A stretch of DNA of 64,000 nucleotides from Oscillospiraceae bacterium (GTDB taxonomy: Bacteria; Bacillota; Clostridia; UMGS1840; HGM11507): contig SVKB01000008.1 of the NCBI GenBank assembly GCA_015068665.1, positions 1 through 64,000 of the forward strand, given 5' to 3'. The notes under the pieces are model-generated. The model searched no databases. It worked only from the letters and a program-made list of their open reading frames with translations, and was not told the origin of the DNA. Shown piece after piece: positions 54,648-62,874 of the stretch; the stretch's first letter is position 1; every line of letters begins with the position of its first letter. The translations under genes were made by a program, and so were the position numbers.

Positions 54648-57299
54648 TTAAAATTTAACCTGTTTTGACAGGTCATTTAAAATATTCATTGCTTCTATTG
54701 GAGTAAGAGTTGTAACATCAATACTTTTTAATGTTTTAATAACATCACTGTCAACTACCGAGGTAAAGCCTATCTGGGCTTCATCCTCCTTTTTTGGGGC
54801 AGGCATATTCTTTAAGGTAATCTCATCTATTGCAAGCTCCTTACTTTCTAAAACGGATACAATTTCCTTAGCACGCTTAACCACCTCATCAGGTACACCC
54901 GCAAGCTTGGCAACCTCTATGCCATAGCTGTCATCGGTGCCTCCTTCGATAATCTTACGAAGGAAGGTTATATCGTCCCCTCTTTTTTTAACTGCAATCT
55001 GATAATTTCTTACCCCTTTAAGCTTTTCCTCAAGAACGGTAAGCTCGTGGTAATGAGTCGCAAATAAGGTTTTTGCACCTATTTTTTTAAGTATGTATTC
55101 AACCACCGACCAGGCAATGCTAAGACCGTCAAATGTTGAGGTACCTCTGCCTATTTCGTCTAAAATTATAAGACTGTTTTTGGTGGCATTTTTTAAAATA
55201 TTGGAAACCTCATTCATTTCTACCATAAAGGTTGACTGACCTGAGGCTAAATCATCCGATGCACCTACACGGGTGAAAATCTTATCCACTACGGGAAGGG
55301 TTGCGCTTCTTGCAGGAACAAAGGAGCCTATCTGACTCATTATAGTAATAAGGGCAACCTGTCTCATATAGGTTGATTTACCTGCCATGTTGGGGCCGGT
55401 GATTATCGAAAACGAATTTGAATCCATATCGAGATATGTATCGTTAGGGATAAAGGCACCTGTTGTAACAACCTTTTCTACAACAGGATGTCTTCCATCC
55501 TTTATTATTATTTTACCGTCAGTTGATAACAGAGGCTTTACATAGTGATTTCTAAATGCGACCTCGGCAAAGGATATAAGCACATCAAGCTTTGCAAGAG
55601 CCTTTGCGGTCTTCTGCATTCTTTCAAGTCGCTTATACATTTCCTCTCTTATTTCAACGAACAGCTCGTATTCAAGATTAACACTCTTTTCCTCTGCACC
55701 TATAACAAGGCTCTCTATATCCTTGAGCTTTGCAGTAATATATCTTTCGCAGTTGGCAAGAGTCTGCTTTCTTAAGAAATAATCGGGAACCAGGTTAAGA
55801 TAGGATTTTGTAACCTCAATGTAATAGCCGAAAACCTTATTGAAGCCGATTTTCAAATTCTTGATGCCTGTTTTTTCCTTTTCCTGGGCCTCAATCTGCA
55901 AAATCCAGTCCTTTCCTTCTTTCATGGCGCGACGGAATTCATCAAGATTCTGATTATACCCATCCTTGATAAGATTACCCTCTTTAAGAGAAATGGGCTG
56001 CTCCTCCATAAGAGCACGCTCAACAATATCCACTCCATCCTTAAGCTCGTCAAGATTATCGTAAATCTCTTTTAAAAGAGCTGATTTACAGCCTGAAAGC
56101 TTTTTCCTTATATCGGGAACAAGCTCAAGTGATTTTTTAAGAGCGATAAGATCACGCCCTGTTGCACTTCTGTAGGAAACCTTACCTGCAAGTCTTTCTA
56201 TATCGTATACCTTTCCAAGAGCTTCGCTTAAAGCATCTCTTATTTCGCGTTTTTCCAAAAGCTCTTCAACCGCATTATGCCTGTTGGTTATATGAGTATA
56301 CGACTTTAACGGCATATCAACATAATGCTTAAGAAGTCGCGCCCCCATTGAGGTAGAGGTTTTATCTAAAATTCCAAGCAGGGAACCTGCCTTTTTGTTT
56401 TCACGCATAGTGGCAGTAAGCTCTAAATTACGCTTGGAGGAAATATCAATCTGAGCAAAATCCTCATCTTCATAATATTCAAACTTCGAAACGTGCTTAA
56501 GCTCATTGAACTGAGTCTGCTCAAGATACTCTATTATTTTATAAAGTGCATAAGCGGACTGTCTGAATTTGAAGATTTGTGATTTTTCAAGCTCCTCGTG
56601 GGAAAATCTTCCCCTGATTGTTTCAATGGAATCCTCGGGAATATAATCATCCTCGGGAATTACGTTTATATAAAAGGAAAATCTTAACTTAAGCTCGGTC
56701 ATAAGCTTTTCATTGGAGGAAAATTTTTCGTTTACAATGATTTCTTTTGGAGAATATTTTGTAAGTTCGCTGATTACATGATAGCCGTAATCGGAGGCAA
56801 TACAGGGCTTTACAATATTGAGTTCACCTGTTGAAACATCGGCAAAGGTAAGACAAACACCTGTTTCATCCCCATAAACCGAAGCGAGATAGTTATTGCT
56901 TTCATCGGGTAACAAGTCGGTATCGGTAACAGTACCGGGGGTAACAACCCTTACTATTTCTCTTTTAACTATACCGGTAGCAGTTTTGGGATCCTCCACC
57001 TGCTCGCAGATGGCAACCTTAAAGCCCATTTCGGTAAGCCTGCCAAGATATCCGGATACTGCGTGGTGCGGAATCCCGCACATGGGAGCACGCTCGGGAA
57101 GTCCACAGTCTCTTCCTGTCAGAGTAAGCTCTAAGGCTTTTGAAGCAGTAATTGCATCATCGAAAAACATTTCATAAAAATCACCCAGTCTGTAGAAGAT
57201 GATTTTATCCATATTCTGAAGCTTAAGTCTGACATACTGCTTCATCATAGTTGAAAGCTTATCATCATTAAGTAAATCCTCAAGTATGAATTTGCCCAT
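54648..57299 (-). CDS. mutS: DNA mismatch repair protein MutS
   Basis: The 883-residue ATPase recognises mismatches. The N-terminal mismatch-reading FYEMFFDDA gives the Phe-x-Glu wedge; the Walker A GPNMAGKSTYMRQ is near residue 625; Walker B LIILDEIGRGTSTFDG and ATHYHELT follow. Order mutS-mutL with ricA/miaB upstream is the same as in B. subtilis. Confidence 0.97.
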   Translation of the reverse strand: MGKFILEDLLNDDKLSTMMKQYVRLKLQNMDKIIFYRLGDFYEMFFDDAITASKALELTLTGRDCGLPERAPMCGIPHHAVSGYLGRLTEMGFKVAICEQVEDPKTATGIVKREIVRVVTPGTVTDTDLLPDESNNYLASVYGDETGVCLTFADVSTGELNIVKPCIASDYGYHVISELTKYSPKEIIVNEKFSSNEKLMTELKLRFSFYINVIPEDDYIPEDSIETIRGRFSHEELEKSQIFKFRQSAYALYKIIEYLEQTQFNELKHVSKFEYYEDEDFAQIDISSKRNLELTATMRENKKAGSLLGILDKTSTSMGARLLKHYVDMPLKSYTHITNRHNAVEELLEKREIRDALSEALGKVYDIERLAGKVSYRSATGRDLIALKKSLELVPDIRKKLSGCKSALLKEIYDNLDELKDGVDIVERALMEEQPISLKEGNLIKDGYNQNLDEFRRAMKEGKDWILQIEAQEKEKTGIKNLKIGFNKVFGYYIEVTKSYLNLVPDYFLRKQTLANCERYITAKLKDIESLVIGAEEKSVNLEYELFVEIREEMYKRLERMQKTAKALAKLDVLISFAEVAFRNHYVKPLLSTDGKIIIKDGRHPVVEKVVTTGAFIPNDTYLDMDSNSFSIITGPNMAGKSTYMRQVALITIMSQIGSFVPARSATLPVVDKIFTRVGASDDLASGQSTFMVEMNEVSNILKNATKNSLIILDEIGRGTSTFDGLSIAWSVVEYILKKIGAKTLFATHYHELTVLEEKLKGVRNYQIAVKKRGDDITFLRKIIEGGTDDSYGIEVAKLAGVPDEVVKRAKEIVSVLESKELAIDEITLKNMPAPKKEDEAQIGFTSVVDSDVIKTLKSIDVTTLTPIEAMNILNDLSKQVKF

Positions 57300-57335
57300 T
57301 TTAATTTTTCTCCTTAAATTAAGATTTCACTCCGC

Positions 57336-57713
57336 TTAGTGACAGCCTGAACAGCTTGAGCAGGAACCGCCACAGCCACCGTTTGCCGCACCGGATACAA
57401 TACTCATAATATGCTGATTTAAGATTTCAAAGGTTTTCTGCGCTTCAACATAGTTCTTAATAACATCATAAGCCATAAGCTCGTCAAAGGCGTCATTTAT
57501 TTCTTTTCTTAATTCTTCGGTTTCTTCCTCGGAAAGCTCTCCGCACTGAATTCTTACAGCGATATCTCTTCTTTTATCGTTATATGCCGCAATCATCTGC
57601 TGAGCCTTTTCGTCGTTAGCCTGAATTTCCTCGGTTTCCTTTGCAAGTAAATATTCCTTGCTTGTTTTAATCATTTCCGCAAGCTCCTGCGCTTTTAAAA
57701 TTAATTCTTCCAT
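57336..57713 (-). CDS. YlbF/YmcA (Ric) family protein with cysteine-rich tail
   Basis: The 125-residue helical protein matches the YlbF/YmcA family (EELILKAQELAEMIKTSKEY; C-terminal NYVEAQKTFEILNQHIMSIV). The tail GGCGGSCSSCSGCH holds four cysteines and a histidine. In B. subtilis RicA (YmcA), RicF (YlbF) and RicT form a complex with [4Fe-4S] clusters that guides RNase Y; ymcA sits next to miaB there, as this gene does here. The tail looks like a cluster ligand set. Whether this is the RicA or RicF equivalent cannot be decided. Confidence 0.82.
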   Translation of the reverse strand: MEELILKAQELAEMIKTSKEYLLAKETEEIQANDEKAQQMIAAYNDKRRDIAVRIQCGELSEEETEELRKEINDAFDELMAYDVIKNYVEAQKTFEILNQHIMSIVSGAANGGCGGSCSSCSGCH

Positions 57714-57735
57714 TTTTCATTTCTCCTTATATTTT

Positions 57736-59130
57736 TTATATTTCTTCCCCGATAAGTGCCCAGGTTTGCGCACTTGTGATTTTAACTCTTGCAAGCTCGC
57801 CCACCGAAGCAGTTTTTGAGGCAAAATTTACTATTTTATTTGTTCCTGTTCTTCCCGTCATCATATCGGGATTATTCTTGCTGATGCCCTCAACTAAAAT
57901 CTCATACTCTTTTCCTACATAGGAATCGTTTATCTCTCTTGATATTTTATTCTGAAGCTCTAATAGCTCATTGAAATTTTTATGCTTTTCGGCATCCGTG
58001 ATACCATCCTCCATTTCAGCGGCAGGCGTACCGGGACGCTTTGAATATATGAAGGTAAAAAGAGTGTCAAACCTGACCTTCTCGACAAGGTTAAGAGTTT
58101 CTTTAAAATCCTCATAGGTTTCATTGGGAAAGCCCACGATAACATCACTCGAAAGTGCTATACCCGGGATTTTTTCTTTAACCTTCTCTATAATGGAAAG
58201 ATATTTTTCACGGTTATATCTGCGGTTCATCTTATCAAGAATCCTGTTACTTCCCGACTGGAAAGGAAGATGGAGATAAGGAACCACCTTTTCACATTCA
58301 GCCATTGCATCAATAAGCTTGTCCGAAATATCCTTGGGATGAGAGGTCATAAACTTGATTCTTAAAATTCCGTCAATTTTATTTACCTCTCTTATAAGAT
58401 CGGCAAAATCAATATCGGCATCAAGGTCATTTCCGTAAGAATTCACATTCTGACCAAGAAGGGTTATTTCTTTATATCCCTTTGATGCAAGGTCCTTTAC
58501 TTCCTCTATTATTTTTTCGGGAGCACGGCTTCTTTCCCTTCCCCGCACATAAGGAACGATACAGTAGGAGCAAAAGTTATTACAGCCGTACATTACGGAT
58601 ACCCAGGCACGGAATTTATCTTCTCTTAGCTGTTCAACCCCTTCGGCAATAAAGCCGTCACAGTTTACTATGTCAAATTTTCTCTCCCTGTTTTTCAATA
58701 CCGAATACAGTATTTCAGGAAAACGGTGAAGGCTGTGAGTACCGAAAACCATATCAACATGTCTGAACTTTGATTTGATTTTCTTCGCCACCTCCTCCTG
58801 CTGTGCCATACATCCGCAGATTCCGATTACAAGGTCATCTTCCTTAAGCTTGCGGTGCTTAAGAGCGCCTAAATTACCAAGCACTCTGTCCTCAGCGCCT
58901 TCTCTTACGGCACAGGTATTGAATATAATCACCTTGGCATCCTCAGGAGAGTCTGTTAATAAATAGCCCATAGCTGAAAGATATGCCTTCAATTTTTCGG
59001 AATCGTTTTCATTTTGCTGACATCCGTAAGTTATAACACAGGCGGATAAGCTAAGACCGCTATTAAGTTCTTTTACCCTGTATGCAATTTCCTTTTGTTT
59101 CTCTATTTCATTTATGGATACGTGTTTCAA
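57736..59130 (-). CDS. miaB: tRNA-2-methylthio-N6-dimethylallyladenosine synthase MiaB
   Basis: The radical SAM methylthiotransferase acts on the product of MiaA. The UPF0004 domain supplies three cluster cysteines (TYGCQQNENDSEKL; FNTCAVREGAEDRV; GICGCMAQ), the radical SAM triad is in YGCNNFCSYCIVPYVRGRE, and a TRAM domain ends the protein. The first in-frame ATG (59145) overlaps the only ribosome site (GGAGG), so the TTG at 59130, 8 bases after it, is the likely start (LKHVSINEIEKQ, 464 residues); 59145 would give 469. First gene of a long run reaching rluD. Confidence 0.93.
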   Translation of the reverse strand: MKHVSINEIEKQKEIAYRVKELNSGLSLSACVITYGCQQNENDSEKLKAYLSAMGYLLTDSPEDAKVIIFNTCAVREGAEDRVLGNLGALKHRKLKEDDLVIGICGCMAQQEEVAKKIKSKFRHVDMVFGTHSLHRFPEILYSVLKNRERKFDIVNCDGFIAEGVEQLREDKFRAWVSVMYGCNNFCSYCIVPYVRGRERSRAPEKIIEEVKDLASKGYKEITLLGQNVNSYGNDLDADIDFADLIREVNKIDGILRIKFMTSHPKDISDKLIDAMAECEKVVPYLHLPFQSGSNRILDKMNRRYNREKYLSIIEKVKEKIPGIALSSDVIVGFPNETYEDFKETLNLVEKVRFDTLFTFIYSKRPGTPAAEMEDGITDAEKHKNFNELLELQNKISREINDSYVGKEYEILVEGISKNNPDMMTGRTGTNKIVNFASKTASVGELARVKITSAQTWALIGEEI

Positions 59131-59164
59131 GACATTATCCTCCATAGTATCTTATTAATAATTT

Positions 59165-59193
59165 ATTATAACATAATAATAGCAATTTTACAA
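59165..59193 (-). promoter_or_regulatory. promoter for the miaB to rluD run
   Basis: Minus strand TTGTAA (59193-59188), 17 bases, TATAAT (59170-59165), with TGT just before the -10 box. It is the only clear promoter before miaB; the genes down to ileS are packed with overlaps or short gaps. Confidence 0.78.
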
Positions 59194-59226
59194 TAGAAAT
59201 TAAAATTTTTCCGAATAAAAATTCAT

Positions 59227-59435
59227 ATAAAAAAGGGCTGTAAATTTATTTACAGCCCCTAAAACAATTCGGAGGGGATAGGAAAAAATCTTCAAAATGG
59301 ATAAACTTAGCCAAAATCTTTGATTTTGGGTTAGCCGTCGGATAGCTCTCCGACGGCTAATTTGATAAGTTTCTCTATCAAAATCGTTGATACATCTTGT
59401 TTTTGGTGGTCTGGAGTTTTTTTACATTCCCTTTA
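59227..59435 (-). ncRNA. candidate structured RNA, copy 2 (long form), downstream of the TPR gene
   Basis: The 294-base gap between miaB and the TPR gene holds the miaB promoter and this element. On the minus strand GGGAATG and an A-run (59431-59417) pair with a T-run and CCTATCCC (59290-59275). CTCCAGACCA joins to inner helix CCAAAA/TTTTGG (59406-59401 with 59316-59311). Inside are two extra hairpins, TTTGATA/TATCAAA (59361-59382) and an 11-bp stem TTAGCCGTCGG/CCGACGGCTAA (59331-59360). The terminator stem (59235-59258) is followed by TTTTTTAT. Outside the variable arm it differs from copy 1 at only a few positions. Confidence 0.7.
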
Positions 59436-59439
59436 AAAA

Positions 59440-61227
59440 TCAGAAAAGTATTGCAAGAAGCATTTCTTCTTCTGCACGTTTTCTTTCCGCTTCAGCTTTT
59501 CTTCTTGCCTCTTCAAGAAGGCGCAACCGCTCTTCTTCACGGCGTTTCAGCTCTTCCGCACGGCGTTTTTCAGCTTCCTTTCTCAGCCTTTCCTCTTCAA
59601 GACGCTTTTTCTCCGCCTCAATACGGCGTTTTTCCTCCTCGGCGGCACGCTTTTTGGCTTCCCTCTCCGCCTTCTCGTCAGGATTAAAGATAAGTGCTTG
59701 GGAAATAAGAGAAGGATCCCCTGTCAAATCCGCACGGTTAAGGGCAATTCTGCATATGAAGGAATATTCACTGTCCGAGCTGTCAATCAGCTTAAGATAG
59801 CGGATGGCATAGCGGGCAGCAAGAGCGTTATCATCCTCATAAATCAGAAGATAACGAAGACTTTCCTTATGATTCGGATCGGTAAGAATATACTTTTTGA
59901 AATATGGCTTTGCATCCTCATCCTCATAGTCAGAGCTATAGAAAATTGCCCACCCCTTTATCCAGGAAGGATACTTATAGCCTCGCTTATCCATAACCTC
60001 CATAGTTTCAAATATATCGTCATAATCCATATTGGCAACCTGGGCATACAGAAGGTTGTTATACACATATTCCTCATGAAGCCCCAGCTCCATAGCTTTT
60101 TTTGCACTTTCTACCGCCGCATCATAATTTTTAAGCATACGGTGATGCCAGGAGGAATTGGCATAGGCATAGCTTTTCTGCTGGTTATAGTGTATAGCGG
60201 TATTATACCAATACACACAGAATTTATAATCCTCGTTTGAGAGTGTCTTAAGACGGGAACGGCTGATGGCAACACGGAAGGCGCCGTCCTTCGACCAGCT
60301 TGAAAAATAGTTTGTTTTTTCCACTCCCTCGGTATAAATCTTATTGGCCTTTTCATAATCCTTACGGTCATAATAATAATCGCCCGCATAGAAATAATGG
60401 GTGCAGGAATCATCGCGATTGCCTTTATTCACATAGGCACGGGCAATCCACAGGTTTTCATCGGGGGTAAGGCTGTTTCCATTTTGCTTTCTCCACTGTT
60501 CCACCTGCTTAAGCTCTTTTATAATTGTATCCGCATGCTCCTTTGCATTACCCGAGCTTGCTAAGATTTCAGCAATCAGGATATTGGTTTCATAGGTATG
60601 ACTGCACTTTCTTGCCTCATAAGCCATATTAAGTGCAGACTGCATTTTACCCTCTTTTAAATATCTTCTTGCCTGTTCGATAAAGCCGGGATATTTCTTT
60701 AAAAGTGCTTCCTGTTCAGCTCTTCTTCTGGCATTTTCCGCCTCTTCTCTTCGCCTTTGTTCTTCCATTCTTGCAGCTTCGGCACGACGGTATTCCTCTT
60801 CCCTGCGAGCCTGCTCCTGGCGACGCATTCTTTCAGCCTCTGCCTGGCGTCTTGCTCTTTCTTCCCGTTCACGGCGTTCCTGCTCACGCATTCGGTCTTC
60901 CTCCTGCTGAGCATACATATCCTCGGCAACTTCGGCAATATATCTTTCAAATCTGCCCTGATAATCATCTATATATTCCAGATATTCCAGAATCATTTCA
61001 CGGGTAACGCGTACTCCCCTTGCCGCCGCCTTGCCGACACCGTAACGCCCCTTATCCTGACCTCCCGAAAAATTATTACGGGTGGCACGGTCACGGTTAA
61101 AGCCTGTATCCTCAACAAGAAGAGAAACATCGGACATACTAATTCCTACATCCTCTGCAATGGTTTTCATTGTATGCCCGAGAACTATATATCGGTAAAG
61201 AACATCGGCTTCTTGTCTTATGTTCAT
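59440..61227 (-). CDS. HTH, coiled-coil and TPR repeat protein
   Basis: The 595-residue protein is not a recognised family member as a whole. Residues about 1-45 look like a helix-turn-helix of resolvase/sigma type (LYRYIVLGHTMKTIAEDVGISMSDVSLL). Residues about 105-200 are an R/E/A-rich coiled coil; about 200-500 hold TPR-like helical repeats (YLKEGKMQSALNMAYEARKC; YEKANKIYTEGVEKT; YDAAVESAKKAMELG); about 505-590 form a second charged coiled coil (KKRAAEEEKRRIEAEKKRL). No signal peptide or membrane segment. AAGGAG lies 7 bases before the ATG. It is encoded directly after the WG-repeat protein and probably acts with it. Confidence 0.7.
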   Translation of the reverse strand: MNIRQEADVLYRYIVLGHTMKTIAEDVGISMSDVSLLVEDTGFNRDRATRNNFSGGQDKGRYGVGKAAARGVRVTREMILEYLEYIDDYQGRFERYIAEVAEDMYAQQEEDRMREQERREREERARRQAEAERMRRQEQARREEEYRRAEAARMEEQRRREEAENARRRAEQEALLKKYPGFIEQARRYLKEGKMQSALNMAYEARKCSHTYETNILIAEILASSGNAKEHADTIIKELKQVEQWRKQNGNSLTPDENLWIARAYVNKGNRDDSCTHYFYAGDYYYDRKDYEKANKIYTEGVEKTNYFSSWSKDGAFRVAISRSRLKTLSNEDYKFCVYWYNTAIHYNQQKSYAYANSSWHHRMLKNYDAAVESAKKAMELGLHEEYVYNNLLYAQVANMDYDDIFETMEVMDKRGYKYPSWIKGWAIFYSSDYEDEDAKPYFKKYILTDPNHKESLRYLLIYEDDNALAARYAIRYLKLIDSSDSEYSFICRIALNRADLTGDPSLISQALIFNPDEKAEREAKKRAAEEEKRRIEAEKKRLEEERLRKEAEKRRAEELKRREEERLRLLEEARRKAEAERKRAEEEMLLAILF

Positions 61228-61238
61228 ATCAGTTCTCC

Positions 61239-62840
61239 TTATTCTTCACGGTGTAGCTTTTCAACCCATTTTACCTCGACACCAACCTGGATTATTCCCA
61301 CAAAATCAGCCTTGTAAACTTTGTATTTACTCCAGCCATTCGGAATAACCGCATCATAATCACAAGGAATAACATATTTCCTGTCATTTATACTGAATAA
61401 GCCTTTTTTACCGAAACGGTCAACAAAAGCCAATTCCGGTGATGCTGATAAAATTTGGGTAAATGCATAGGGAGCAAGCATTTCATCAAGTTCCAGAATT
61501 GCTTCATCCTTACCGAAGTAGTCTGATTTTACCTTACGCATCTTAGCAATACCGTAGTATCCGTCACGCTCGGTTACATATACATTCTCGCACAGCCGTT
61601 TTACAGCGCGGTAAGAGGAGCTCTCCTCGGAATAAAGCTTCATATAATCTTCGGTAGATACGGTAACATCTTCCAAAAGAGCAAAGGATTTTTTAGTATT
61701 TTCTCCGCTCATGATAAAGCTGTAAGCCTTAACCTTATTACCGATAACGGTATTTCTGCCAATACCAACTCGGGCAAAGGATGCTTTTTCCTGAATGAAA
61801 ATATAACCCGAATAACGGTTTCCGTCAGGAGAAAAGAATACAACCTCCTTATCCTCCTTGGAAATCTTTAATTTATCAACATAAGCTTCTGCAGACGGAC
61901 CGGATTTTAAGCTGGCTGAGCAGGCATAAGTCATATTGATTTTTGTATCACTCATATCAAAAAATTCGGAATCTCCGAAATACATAAGATAATTCTTATC
62001 TTCTGTGGAGAATAAATTATCATCTCCATCATTTTTCCACACATCGACAGCCTGAAATGCTATAAACTTTCCCGATTGACCGGAACCGGTTAAGATTACA
62101 TCATCAAAGCTGGGTGGAATAAACTGACTGAAGGAAGCATTGAAAAATCCCCATTTCCCGTTCTCAGTAAGCTTAAACTTATAAGCAACAACTATTTTTT
62201 CTTCAATATATTCATCCTTATCCTCGTCATAATTCTCAGTATAGATTGCAACAGGCTCAATAATTTTAAAGCTGCTTATCTCTTCGGACATCCATATTCC
62301 GTTTACAACAAAGGTAACCGGTTTATTCTCTTCTAAACAGACAACCGTGAAGCTTCCGTCATCAGTCTTTTCAACACTGTAAAAGTCTTCCCCGCCTGTT
62401 ATCAGGCAGGTTTCATAATTTTCCGAAGCCCTGGATATAATTCTTAAAGGAGAGCTTTCCTCTTCGGTATCAAAGGAAAAGCGCGAATAGTCTCCCAGTG
62501 CAGCCAGCCCATAAATAATAGAGGTAAAAGCATTGAACGAGGATGCATTGGTTTTCAAATACCATCCCTTTGCTCCCGCTATTTCCTTAACACCTACTTT
62601 TGCCGAGTCAGGATTATTGGTAAGGCACGTATTACCACCCTTAAGAATACGTTCAAAAAGCTCGTCACCGCCCAAGGAATACAGCACCTCATAGGTGGTT
62701 ATATGATTTTGTCTCATGCTTTCATTCTGAAAATCAACTGCAAAAAAATCGCCTTTTTCATCCGTAAAGGAAAAAACACCTTCTATAAGGCTTTTTCTTA
62801 ATTCCTTATCGGAAATTAATTCTTCCAGCACATAGTTCAT
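61239..62840 (-). CDS. WG-repeat-containing protein of unknown function
   Basis: The 533-residue soluble protein has scattered WG-type repeats: ENGKWGFFNASFSQFIPPSFDDVIL near 235, RDGYYGIAKM near 420, and a C-terminal GKKGLFSINDRKYVIPCDYDAVI followed by FVGIIQVGVEVKW. No signal peptide or enzyme motif was found. The N-terminal third has no recognised domain. AAGGAG precedes the ATG. It lies 11 bases upstream of the HTH-TPR gene on the same strand, so the two form a unit. Confidence 0.65.
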   Translation of the reverse strand: MNYVLEELISDKELRKSLIEGVFSFTDEKGDFFAVDFQNESMRQNHITTYEVLYSLGGDELFERILKGGNTCLTNNPDSAKVGVKEIAGAKGWYLKTNASSFNAFTSIIYGLAALGDYSRFSFDTEEESSPLRIISRASENYETCLITGGEDFYSVEKTDDGSFTVVCLEENKPVTFVVNGIWMSEEISSFKIIEPVAIYTENYDEDKDEYIEEKIVVAYKFKLTENGKWGFFNASFSQFIPPSFDDVILTGSGQSGKFIAFQAVDVWKNDGDDNLFSTEDKNYLMYFGDSEFFDMSDTKINMTYACSASLKSGPSAEAYVDKLKISKEDKEVVFFSPDGNRYSGYIFIQEKASFARVGIGRNTVIGNKVKAYSFIMSGENTKKSFALLEDVTVSTEDYMKLYSEESSSYRAVKRLCENVYVTERDGYYGIAKMRKVKSDYFGKDEAILELDEMLAPYAFTQILSASPELAFVDRFGKKGLFSINDRKYVIPCDYDAVIPNGWSKYKVYKADFVGIIQVGVEVKWVEKLHREE

Positions 62841-62874
62841 AGTTTTTTACTCCTTTTTATTTTATGTTAAAATT

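Noticed and set aside
59387-59800. Serine-rich open frame on the plus strand (137 codons)
   Set aside because: It is the antisense of the E/R/A-rich coiled coil of the TPR gene; the repeats of S, R and F are forced by the codons on the other strand, and no ribosome site is present.
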